NCBI GenBank assembly: GCA_022393335.1
Contig: JAJEKB010021564.1
Coordinates: forward strand, 368,146-432,145
Direction of reading: 5' to 3'
DNA from: Macrotrachela quadricornifera
Lineage: Eukaryota > Rotifera > Eurotatoria > Philodinida > Philodinidae
Length of the DNA: 64,000 nt
Both the position numbers and the translations under genes were made by a program. Under the pieces are notes generated by a model. That model searched no databases and was not told the DNA's origin. It saw only the letters and a list, made by a program, of their open reading frames with translations. Below, piece by piece: positions 55,331 through 64,000 of this stretch (position 1 is its first letter; every line of letters starts with the position of its first letter).

Positions 55331-56237
55331 ATTGTTTTCCTATAAAACTAGAAAGCTAACTCGTAGAAAATTAATCGTCACCTGAGAAAAGAGGTTGATG
55401 CATGAATGGCTAACCGTGAGTGGCTCCCCCGAGAGGCGCCGACGAATAACTAGCTGTTCCTCTTTAGGTAGACATAGGAACTGTCTTCCAATAGAGATAT
55501 AGAAAAATATCTCACAGGATAATTTGTCGAAAATTACATGACATTCGTGGCGACAGAATAAGAAAAATAGGGGCATAGTGAAGACGTGTAACTTTGTCTC
55601 ATATGTGAAATGCGGCAAGTGTCATTGTGTGATACTAGAAGCCAACTGATGGGTAGATTCTATGATGATTTGACTTGTTTGTTGAAATAATTGAAACGTG
55701 CAAAAGACGAATGAAAACTATGAATCATTAGCTGATCAACGAAGTCTGACAGATGGAACGGCTAGCCGTTCTCGTAGTTGATCGTAAAAATTGTGCTTCA
55801 GTATAGACTCAAATGAATCATTTGTAATGTAATTCTTAGCAGATTAAACCAATGTCGTTACTATTAAATCATCGGAATCATATTAAGGAGTTAAGCCCAT
55901 AAAATTATGCGTTCTTAAAGCAAAAATTTCTGTTTTATAAAATGAGAACTAATTGAAAGAGTTTTATATTCTTATGATTCTATATGGAATCAAGGGTTGG
56001 AAAATCTAACATGATTGGACAAAGTTTACTTAAATGTAGTGGTGTAACATTTCTCTGAGAAAAGGGTCAACGAATTCACAGGCTGAGCGCTACCTTGGTG
56101 AATTTTATTCTGTAATGATAGTTTTAGAATAGTATAAAAATCTTAAATGATACAGGTGTTTCTACTTCGTGTTATGTAGAGAATGAAAATGAAAAATAGA
56201 GTAGGGAGAGACATTACAACTTTTCTTGACTCAGCCG
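55331..56237. other. Intergenic, nothing recognised
   Basis: Open frames here lack domain character. No repeat was identified. Confidence 0.4.
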
Positions 56238-56272
56238 AGGGTCAAGTGAGTCGAAGCGACGAGCGTTACTTG
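56238..56272. repeat. Solo end motif of the CAAGTAACGCTCGTC family
   Basis: AGGGTCAAGTGAGTCGAAGC then GACGAGCGTTACTTG, an end of the 27341-27655 family. It sits directly at the point where the ART-TPR coding sequence stops, so an element of this family has probably removed the gene's 3' part. Confidence 0.6.
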
Positions 56273-57735
56273 TAGATAGTAGCCAAGGATGGATGATTAA
56301 TTGGAAGAGATCTCTGTTGCATTTGAAGTGTTTTCTGAAAGTATGAGAGTGCAGTCAAAAAATTTCCCATTGAATCATATAGTAAACCAATGTTGCTGTA
56401 GATAATATCTAATGAAGGATGATCAGATGGAAGGAATTTTAGTTGGATTTCTAATACCTTCTCAAAGTATAAAAGTGCAGTCACATAATTTTCCATCAAT
56501 CGATGAATTTCGCCAATGTTAATAATCGTGGTAGCTAGATCGGGATGATTGGGTGGAAGAGATTTTTCTAAGATTTCAAGTGCTCTTTCATAACATGAAA
56601 GTGCACTTTGAAGATCGCTCTTCTATTTGTTGATATATCCGAGTTGATGTTGAAGAAAAACCAATTCTTCTAACTCATCATTCGATGTCATCTCGAACAG
56701 TATCTTATAGCATTCTTCTGCTTTATCAAAGTTTCCTATTTTTGCCATTAAATAGGCCAGTTTGTGTCAACCTGTTTGTCCTTCAATTTCTTCTCGTATA
56801 TATCGAGTTAGATGTTCTAATTGTTCACTTCTGTCAATTGTTAAAATCAAGTTTATTTGGCATAAACAATTTTCAATTTGTTTCATTTCTCCGATTCGAA
56901 AAGCAGTATGCATTGAGAAAAGAATTTCTTTTTTTGTATCTGCAAATGGATTTCATGAGATTGATGAATCAATTTCCATTTGAAAGAGAATTCTAGTTTG
57001 ATCAAGATTATTTCTAGCTTGATGAGCAAATTTTAGTGAGACTTGGCGATCAGTACTTATAGACAAAAAGCTATTGAAGGAGAGAACACTGCCTTTATTT
57101 TTAATCATCTTCTCGAATTCGACATTCATCATACCTTGTTCTCGGTCGACAGTCATTAACGAATGTTTATCTAATTTCGATTGCAAGTGTTCCATTTGCC
57201 GATGAAGATCTTGAATGAAAAATCCGATTTTGATGATCGTATCGATTTCTTGAATTCGCAAAGCTCGATTGATCCTTGAATAAATGAATGATTCTCTCGT
57301 ATAACATCAAATCGGTGTATACAGATCATAATCTTGTTCGAATTCATCAACGATACTTAATTCAAAATCATTCTCAGAATATAGGATACGACGGAGTTCA
57401 ACAAATTCTTTCTTTGTTTTATCATCATATGTAATTTCAAGTAGAATTCCTTTGAGCAAATGTGAGCGCATAAATGATTGATTCAGTTCGTTCAAATTGC
57501 TAGGAAACGACTACGTAAGAATACTGATTGGTGTTAGATTATTGTTAGTTTGACGAATATCTTCTCGTAGCATATCACAAATGGATTCGATCTTATTGAA
57601 TGCTCCTTTTATTTTTCTGAACTCTTTCAACCAATATTCATACTGCAATTCGTGCTTATTTAATACATAGATTAATTCAAGTTGACTTATTTCGTGAATA
57701 ATCGATACAGTCTGTTTATCAAATATATTTATATA
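56273..57735 (-). pseudogene. ADP-ribosyltransferase + TPR (kinesin-light-chain-like) pseudogene
   Basis: One uninterrupted phase of about 485 codons with five stops (TAG near 57512, TGA 57307, TGA 56953, TGA near 56768, TAG near 56621) and no frameshift. The order is as follows. The N-terminal bdelloid domain (SIIHEISQLELIYVLNKHEL, EYWLKEFRKIKGAFNKIESI) is shared with the gene at 16371. Then an ART domain (HSLMTVDREQGMMNVEFEKM, LSFNSFLSISTDRQVSLKFA, ILFSMHTAFRIGEMKQIEN), where the usual Arg of 'VYRGQ' and the E-x-E region appear altered. Then TPRs (YVTALLYFEKVLEIQLKFLP, DHPSLDIIYSNIGLLYDSMG). One stop replaces the Trp expected in 'GWHKLG'. The 5' exon is missing (acceptor-like AAACAG near 57700) and the 3' end is cut by a foldback end. 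In bdelloids such proteins form a large family of unknown role. Confidence 0.8.
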
Positions 57736-58007
57736 AATAAGAGAATAATTGACACCGTTTTTAACATTTTATTAGAGACGTTTGGTTATGAACTCATAAC
57801 ACCATCAGTCAGAAAATGAAATGATTTAGCAACAAACAGAAGAAATATATATAAACAATACAAAGATAGAACAAAGACACCAATTAGAAAAAAATAGAAT
57901 TTATTAAAAGTAAACGTTTTCTTTTAATAACATTTTTAATTTTTGACATTCCCAAAAAGTATGGTGTCTTATTTAAATCAGTATATATTCAATATGAAGC
58001 TCTTCTG
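57736..58007. other. Gap between two pseudogenes
   Basis: AT-rich, nothing recognised. It should have held the first exon of the ART-TPR gene. Confidence 0.4.
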
Positions 58008-59130
58008 TTAATACACTTGCTTGCCTTTCTTATGATCGTACCAGTTCATAAGTAAACTTTCTTTAATGTTTCTTTTTAAGTCCTTTGTTTCCACTGCTAA
58101 GATATCTGTATTCCAATTATTATGATGCTGATAATTAAGACAATGTTCAGCAATTTTTGAATAACTCATGCCCTTAAAAGCTTTCTTGTGTTCTTCATGA
58201 ATTTCAGCGCCTCTTGTTGTCTGATCGATATAATATCCGTTGTAATTATAAAATGAGTAATCATATATTACTCGTTTACTATCTTTATTGCAACGATATG
58301 TTTTGCTAAACCATGATGAGATTCTATTTCCTGCCTTGAAACCAAAAATAATGTGTAGTGGGAGTTTGTACGAGTTTCTTAATCTTGTTAGCTAACATTA
58401 TTGAACATTCAAAGACGGCTTTTTTTTGTATATTTAATTCAACACTACGAATTGTTTTCTTAATAATATTACGTGAATATCCATTTGCAATAAAAATATT
58501 TTTATAATATTCTAACTGTTCTTTAAACAGGCTATCCGATGAACAAATTCTTTTGACACGAGTGCATACACATTTAATCAAATTTATTTTGTAATTACGG
58601 AGTTGATTACTTGTCCACTTCAGATATAAACCAGTAGCCGTAGGTTTTCTATAAACATATGTTATTAATTCTAAATCTTTTCTCTCTACCATAACATCAA
58701 GAAATTCAAATTTATTATTTGTTTGCATTTTTATTGTAAATTTTATTGAACATTCTAATTTGTTCATAAATCTTACAAATAATGCAATGTCTTTTTGTGT
58801 TCCATGTAATATCATGAACACACCATCTACGTAACGATAAAAAATTGATGGTTTTCTGCCTTTGAAATTTACAATATTCTTTTCTAATTTATTCATATAT
58901 AAACGAGCAAGTATAGGAACAAGGGACTGCCCATTGATACTCCGTTAATCTGATCATAATGCTCATTGTTGAAAATAAAATTGGTTCTTTTCGTGCAACA
59001 ATACAACAGTTGTCTTAAGTTTCTATCATCTATAGTTAGTTTAGGGTTGGATTGTTTAATTTTATTTATAGCAATATCAATGGCTTTTCCCTTTATATAT
59101 ACTATGAAACCACCGTTAGTTCCGTAAGTC
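58008..59130 (-). pseudogene. Penelope-like retroelement with reverse transcriptase and GIY-YIG endonuclease, decayed
   Basis: Reading the minus strand: 58893-59120 gives KAIDIAINKIKQ, DDRNLRQLLYCCTKRTNFIF and INGVSMGSPL, the Penelope RT core. A shift near 58920 follows. Then 58324-58896 gives SIFYRYVDGVFMILHGTQKD (the catalytic YVDD box reads YVDG), NKFEFLDVMVERKDLEL and YRKPTATGLYLKWTSNQ. After another shift near 58330, the region down to TAA 58008 gives YNGYYIDQTTRGAEIHEEHK, SKIAEHCLNYQHHNNWNTD and LKRNIKESLLM, recognisable as a GIY-YIG nuclease of the Penelope type. The RT N-terminal region is missing, replaced by GTTTCGTA repeats. Bdelloids are best known for endonuclease-free Athena elements, so an endonuclease-bearing copy is notable. 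Confidence 0.8.
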
Positions 59131-60140
59131 GTAAAACGGTTTCGTATACATTGCGCGGAACTATTGATGTTTTCGAAAGCTAAATAGTGGCTTTGTGTAG
59201 ATTGTACGAAACCATTGATAGTTTCGTAGAACATCTAAACGTTCGTATATATAATATGAAGCCATCAACAGTTTCGGAAGCCGTATGATAGCTTCACATC
59301 CATTGTACGAATCCATAGACAGTTCTGTAAATCATCTAATAGTTCAGTATATGTTTCCTGAAGCCATTAACAATTTCGGAACTTATCTACAGATTTGGTC
59401 TACATAATAAAAAATCATCGATACTTTCGAAAGCTAATTAATGATTTTGTGCCGATTGTACACAACTATTATTGGTTTCGTAGAACTCCTAAAAGTTCCG
59501 TATATTTGTTGTGGATGTAAAAATGGTTCGGCATAGTTTTTACGAAACCATCGATAGTTTTGAAAGCCATATAGTGGTCCGATATATCTTTTACGAAACC
59601 ATTAACGGTTTCGATAGTAATGAGGAAATTCAATATGTATGCTACGAAACTACAGGTAGTTTCGTAAATTTTTAAAAGATTTCGCAGAAGCCCTACGAAA
59701 CTATGGATAGTTTCGTAAGTATTCTAATAGTTCTCGACATATTGCACAAAACTAGCGACAATTTCATAAAAGACGTACCGAACCATTGCATCATATACAA
59801 AACTATGAGCAGTTTCATACAATGTATACTGAACCTTTTGATGTTTTACGATACTTTCGATAGATTCGTATAATATATACGGAGCCTTTAATTGTTTCAA
59901 GAAACTATCAGTGGCTTCGTAAAATATGAAAAGGTTCAGTGTACATTGTACGAAATTGTTCGTAGTTTTGTAAATGATGTGTTGGTTCGGTATATCTTTT
60001 ACGGAGTCATGACTAGTTTCGTACAACGTATCGAGAACTATTAGAGCACCTACGAAACTATCAATAGCCTTGTACAAAGGATACGGAACTACCGAAAGTT
60101 CAGTGCATGGTGCATGGAACTTTTGGAAGGTTTCTTAAAC
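59131..60140. repeat. GTTTCGTA tandem block, ~55-60-bp units
   Basis: About 17 diverged units of the type ACGAAACCATTGATAGTTTC plus GTA...; the minus-strand frame 59724-60077 is open and shows a 20-residue period (YE..DSFV). It is the same motif family as the subterminal blocks of the 5.3-kb element (19205-19470, 24010-24510). It truncates the Penelope-like element. Confidence 0.65.
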
Positions 60141-60191
60141 AAACTTCAGAACTTTTCAGTAGTGTGCAAACTTGAAAGTTGAATTCAAGTA

Positions 60192-60706
60192 TTCAAGTAT
60201 TCTCTTTCTCGTAGAGAAGAGTTCAGTAAACATAAATTGTCTGATTGCTTGCTTGCTTGTCTATCTCCAGGGTCAAGAAAACATTGTATTGATATTTGCT
60301 ATAAAACTTGACCAAAGGGTAATTGAGGCCGAGGAATCCGAATCTGATGTTAGTTTTTTGAAATCTTTTTAAGGATCATTTTTTTATAGAAAGGATCACT
60401 TTTTTTACAAAAAAAAATTTTTTTATAAGGGTTGACCGAAGGGTTATCGGACTCGAGGAATCCAAATCTGAAGTCAGTTGCATAAAAATTTTTTGAAGAT
60501 CAGTTTTTTAAACAAATGACAAATTTTTAACAAAAAGCATTTGTTTTTTATGAAGTTTGATCAAAGGCAGTTGAGGTCGGGGAACTTGAATCTGGCTTTG
60601 GTTTTTTTAAATTTTATAAACGAATAGTTTGACGGTAGTTTAGAAATACGATTTCTACGAGATAGAGCTGAGCGAGTCTTCAGACGAGTGTTACTTGTTC
60701 AAGTAT
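60192..60706. mobile_element. TIR element, family 'TTCTCTTTCTCGTAGAGAA', short copy
   Basis: Left end TTCTCTTTCTCGTAGAGAAG (60200), right end ATTTCTACGAGATAGAGCTG then AGCGAGT...GTTACTTG (60651-60698). The stretch AACATAAATTGTCT after the left end matches 938-2515. TTCAAGTA occurs immediately outside both ends (60192-60199, 60699-60706), a possible 8-bp duplication, although the site lies in a TTCAAGTA-rich area. The interior is two or three GTCGAGGAATCCGAATC repeats. Non-coding. Confidence 0.6.
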
Positions 60707-60764
60707 TCAATCAACCTCAGCTGCTCCTGTGTGGTGCTGTTACGTCCTCTTCCTCTTCAAATAG

Positions 60765-60845
60765 TTGAATAATTGAATAGTTGAATAATTGAATAGTTGA
60801 ATAATTGAATAGTTGAATAATTGAATAGTTGAATACTTGAATTCA
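60765..60845. repeat. (GTTGAATAATTGAATA)n microsatellite
   Basis: About five exact 16-bp units GTTGAATAATTGAATA, ending in TTGAATACTTGAATTCAA. Confidence 0.85.
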
Positions 60846-61269
60846 AGCTTCAAGCATTACATATATGCACCCACCGCCACTCTTTGAGCTGGAGTTACTG
60901 AAGTCATCTGAATCAGCTGTTTTCCCATGGTTTGAAATTGGCATGTGCCAATACCAAAATCCAAATCCAAAATTTTCGGTATTGACGCATGTCTAGTGCC
61001 AAAGTCCACGTTATATAGCTATGCTCGGAAAACTACTAGCAATATAATAATACACACGTTCAGTATAACCAAAATAAGTTTGAGATATATTTAAATTAGA
61101 GCGCAATTGTCGATCTTAAGCAGTTAAAATAGTGCAAGATAACAACTATTTTCTTTCTTTCTTGTTGATCATTTTATTCTCGACAAGTATCTCACCACTT
61201 AAGCGAAAGATAATAAACAGAGCTGGAGTGTATACACAAGACACCATATCTCATTTTGTGCAAATAGCG
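60846..61269. promoter_or_regulatory. 5' region of the DGAT2-like gene
   Basis: 420 bp between the microsatellite and the start codon. A 24-bp imperfect inverted repeat (GGCATGTGCCAATACCAAAA ... GGTATTGACGCATGTC) is at 60940-61000. The frame is open back to 61132 but has no ATG before 61270. A promoter is assumed by position only. Confidence 0.35.
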
Positions 61270-62459
61270 ATGACAGAAGAAATACAATGTTCGACAGCAT
61301 CTTTGCCGACATCTGAGCCACAGAATGAAACTACAACTTCCACTGAAACATTGGACACGGAATCAGTAGTAACATCTCCACCATCTCGAATCAATCGTAT
61401 ATTTGCTCCACTCAATACGCCTTTCTATCGTCGCCGAGAAACATTTACAATTCTTGTCTGGTGGCTTATCCCATTGTTTTGCTTATATATATCATTAATT
61501 TTGCTTCGTTCGGATAATTGGTATGCAGTTTTGGGTTTTATTGCTTATTTAACATGGATGGTTTTCTTTCAAAAATATTCTCGACAAGGTGGTCTTAAAC
61601 AACAATGGTTTCGTCGACTTAAATGGTGGAAATGGTTTGCTGGTTAGTACGAAAATTTTGTTTGTTTTTTATTATCGTCAATTATATTATTCTAGATTAT
61701 TTTCCAATTCATTTACATAAAACTTGTGATTTACCAGCTGATCGTTCATATATATTTGGTTATCATCCGCATGGTATTGTATCACTTGGTGCATTTTGTA
61801 ATTTTGGTACAGAAGGAACAGATTTTGAAGAAAAATTTCCAAATATAAATCTTCGTTTATTAACACTTAAGAGTTTTTTTCGTATACCATTTTTCGGTTT
61901 CTATTTATCTTTCTTGGGCATATGTGATGCATCAAAAGAATCCTGTAATTATGTTTTAGGAAAGAGTAATGGTCATAGTATAATGATAGTTTTGGGTGGT
62001 GTTAGAGAAATATTTGATGCTCGTCCATCATCTGAATATATATTAACACTTAAAGATCGTAGAGGTTTTGTTAAAATTGGTCTCGCTAACGGTGTTAGTC
62101 TTGTACCAGTATTTTCATTTGGTGAAAATGACCTTTATAATCAAATATCTAATCCACGTGGATCAAAACTTCGACAGTTTCAAATGATGTTACACACATA
62201 TTTCGGTTATCCAATGCCGCTTTTTCGAGGACGTGGTGTATTTCAATATGCTTTGGGAATTTTACCAAAAAGACATCCAATTGATACATATGTTGGTTCA
62301 CCAATTGAATTACCTAAATTAAGAAAAGAAGAAATAACATCGAAAATTGTTGATAAATATCATCAAATGTATATGGATGCATTAAAAAATCTATTCGATA
62401 CCTATAAAGAAAAACATGGTAATAAAGATGCCAAAATACAATTTGTTAATACTGATTGA
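61270..62459 (+). CDS. DGAT2-family acyltransferase (diacylglycerol/monoacylglycerol O-acyltransferase), two exons
   Basis: Exons 61270-61642 and 61696-62459, with a 53-bp GT-AG intron, give 378 residues. ATG 61270 is the first in-frame Met. The N-terminus is Ser/Thr-rich (~1-40). Two adjacent membrane segments (~60-79 ILVWWLIPLFCLYISLIL and ~84-100) place it in the ER membrane or at lipid droplets. Family motifs are YFP in DYFPIHL (~125-131), the catalytic HPHG in GYHPHGIVSLG (148-151), and DRRGFVKIGLANGVSLVPV followed by FSFGEND, with the usual PIELPKL near the end. Length and motif order are those of animal DGAT2/MOGAT enzymes, which add an acyl-CoA chain to di- or monoacylglycerol, the last step of triglyceride synthesis. 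DGAT2 and MOGAT cannot be separated by eye. No defect seen. Confidence 0.92.
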
Positions 62460-62665
62460 TTAAATAGAAGAGATTTCAAGTGAACATATGTAAACAAACA
62501 TTCTCTATTTTCTAAAATATTAATCAACACGTATGTGAATGTAATTTAGAATACAAAAATCCACTTTATAATCCTATATCTGTAAAATTGGTAAAAAATT
62601 GACGATTAATCGTAACTGTATTGTTGATTTTTACCCTCTATCTATAAATACTTCATTCATATATA
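62460..62665. other. 3' region of the DGAT2-like gene
   Basis: AT-rich, likely the 3' UTR. Nothing else seen. Confidence 0.5.
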
Positions 62666-63229
62666 CAGGATGATTGAAAATTAACTCCCTATTTTAAATT
62701 CTATATTTCTTTAAAACAACAAAAGATATCGTAGCGATATTTTCACTATTGTGAAGCATACGTCATGGCATTTTATTATAGATAAAACAATTCGATTGCT
62801 CGTTTGACTGTCTAAGATCAAGCAGAAATCTCGTCTTGAAAATGTCTGAAAGTAACTCATTATTTTGAGTAGTTTATTTTTTTTATATGACAATAGATAC
62901 TATAACAACCACAGAGATTTATGAACGAGGGAGGAACTTATGTATAAACTTGAGACATTTTTATGTTATAGTATTATATAAACTTCAAAAGAGTGAAAAA
63001 GTTGTCATACAAGAAAAATAAACTACTTGCAATAATGAGTTATTCTCAGACATTCTCTAATCGAAATTCCTGCTTGATCTTAGACAGTCAAACGATCAAT
63101 CGACTTGTTTCATCTACAGATAAAATACCATGGCACATGCTCCAAAGCAGTAAAAAAAACGTTATGATATCATTTGTTGTTTTACGGAAACACATTTGAA
63201 ATAAAGAGTTACTTTTCAAACACTCTGTA
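62664..63229. mobile_element. Tc1/mariner-type MITE (foldback) flanked by TA
   Basis: Element 62666-63227 (562 bp) starts CAGGATGATTGAAAATTAAC and ends GTTACTTTTCAAACACTCTG. It is flanked by TA on both sides. The arms of about 220 bp pair with many differences (GCTCGTTTGACTGTCTAAGA against TCTTAGACAGTCAAACGATC). Open frames of 60-68 codons on the two arms are mirror images of each other and not genes. Confidence 0.75.
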
Positions 63230-63484
63230 CTTAGTTTTTTATTATTATATCCAACACTTTTTAGTATTGATTTAATTTTGCAAATATTTTTATTTAAAAA
63301 TATGTACGTTAGATTATTTCATATGAACAAATTATGTAATAAATACGAAAATAAACACGAGACGTGAAATTTTACATAAATTCGTCGTGTATGACAAAAA
63401 TGATCTTCTTCGCAAGATCGAAATTTGGTCACTGAAAATTTTGTCCATTTTGAAAATAAAAATTACAACTATGAATTAGAGACC
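63230..63484. other. Intergenic, nothing recognised
   Basis: AT-rich, no structure noticed. Confidence 0.4.
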
Positions 63485-63939
63485 ATGACATAAATGAATT
63501 ACAAAGTAATTCAAAACTGGTACATCCTGATAGACACTGATAGACCATAGTAGATTATATAGGGTCTACCAGGATCTATCAGGGTCTACCAGAATCTAGC
63601 AGGATCTAGCAGGATCTACCAGAATCTAGCAGGGTCTATCAGGGCCTATCAGATAATGCGCCCTAGGTCTATATTTCGCATTCGCCCAAAGGCAGTGGGA
63701 TGTCCTATCCTACTTTTGCATGGGTCTGTGCTTCGTCCCACCCTCAGGTGAGAGCTGTGCCCTTTGTGTATTTGTTTGTGTTTCCGCCTTCACCCTCAAG
63801 TAATACGACGCCCTGTGTCTGTGTGTTGCCCTCACCCTCAGTGAGGGAGACCACCCGTATGTGTTTCGGCCTCACTTCCAAGGTAGACCCTGGTAGACCC
63901 TGATATTTTATGAATTATCTTGTAATTCATTTACGTCAT
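63485..63939. mobile_element. TIR element with tandem repeats and CCCTCA core
   Basis: Ends ATGACATAAATGAATTACAA and TTGTAATTCATTTACGTCAT are inverted repeats with one difference. Inside the left end is a ~13-bp tandem array (GGGTCTACCAGAATCTAGCA, 63535-63655), its inverse appears near 63880-63905 (GGTAGACCCTGGTAGACCCT), and the core holds CACCCTCA tracts (63735-63850). No gene. Open frames in the core are by-products. Confidence 0.6.
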
Positions 63940-64000
63940 TTGCTGTGTTTTCGTATGGAAGCAAAAAAAGTTTTCTAGTTTAAATAGAAAATAATTAATT

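Noticed and set aside
56273..57735. Alternative genetic code, suggested by TGA stops within a long unbroken frame
   Set aside because: Intact genes here (pol, ART, DGAT2, GH16) use TAA/TAG/TGA as ends and never internally, and the pseudogene also contains TAG.
62711..63199. Two small similar proteins on opposite strands
   Set aside because: They are the two arms of one TA-flanked foldback MITE.
1..64000. tRNA or rRNA genes
   Set aside because: No stretch with a recognisable tRNA T-loop/acceptor combination or conserved rRNA segment was noticed by eye. A covariance-model scan would be needed to be certain.

Overview
The window is AT-rich eukaryotic DNA. It looks like a bdelloid rotifer (Adineta/Rotaria/Philodina type). 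This is inferred from gene content, not from a database match. Supporting points are very short GT-AG introns (51-67 bp in three genes reconstructed here), a mono-ADP-ribosyltransferase-plus-TPR gene family typical of bdelloids, and a dense, diverse set of mostly small or decayed transposable elements. Nothing bacterial or organellar is seen.

Genes. Five loci look like host genes: an ADP-ribosyltransferase-fold protein (16371-18047, +); a secreted GH16 beta-glucanase in six exons (31271-32362, -); an unrecognised 163-residue, three-exon gene (37481-38094, -); a PAN/apple-domain protein lacking a visible first exon (41374-42496, -); and a DGAT2-type acyltransferase in two exons (61270-62459, +). 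A FLYWCH zinc-finger reading frame (30345-30833, +) may come from a MULE transposon. An ART+TPR gene (56273-57735, -) is a pseudogene with five in-frame stops.

Mobile DNA dominates. A 6.0-kb Ty3/gypsy element (45502-51542, -) has identical 237-bp LTRs, a 5-bp target duplication, intact gag and pol and a candidate -1 frameshift site. A 1.3-kb mariner (28832-30133, -) has one premature stop. There are remnants of a hAT transposase, an ISL2EU/PIF-Harbinger transposase, an endonuclease-bearing Penelope-like element and a LINE endonuclease. Small non-autonomous elements include four hAT-like ones (three insertions with exact 8-bp duplications plus one copy cut by the window edge, two of the insertions nested), a TTAA-flanked piggyBac-like one and a TA-flanked one.

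The most unusual feature is the number of long inverted repeats. There are at least seven foldback or palindromic units, including a 1.8-kb near-perfect palindrome (24745-26563) and a 5.3-kb element (19200-24522) with related ends and an interior made of satellites and two further foldbacks.

Layout: 1-16 kb is repeats and small elements; 16-18 kb the ART gene; 18-28 kb foldback and satellite territory; 28-38 kb mariner, FLYWCH, GH16, hAT and the 163-residue gene; 38-45 kb foldback, PAN gene and Harbinger remnant; 45-55 kb the gypsy element inside an older repeat; 55-60 kb ART-TPR and Penelope pseudogenes; 60-64 kb the DGAT2 gene between small elements. No operon-like or pathway relation among the genes is visible.
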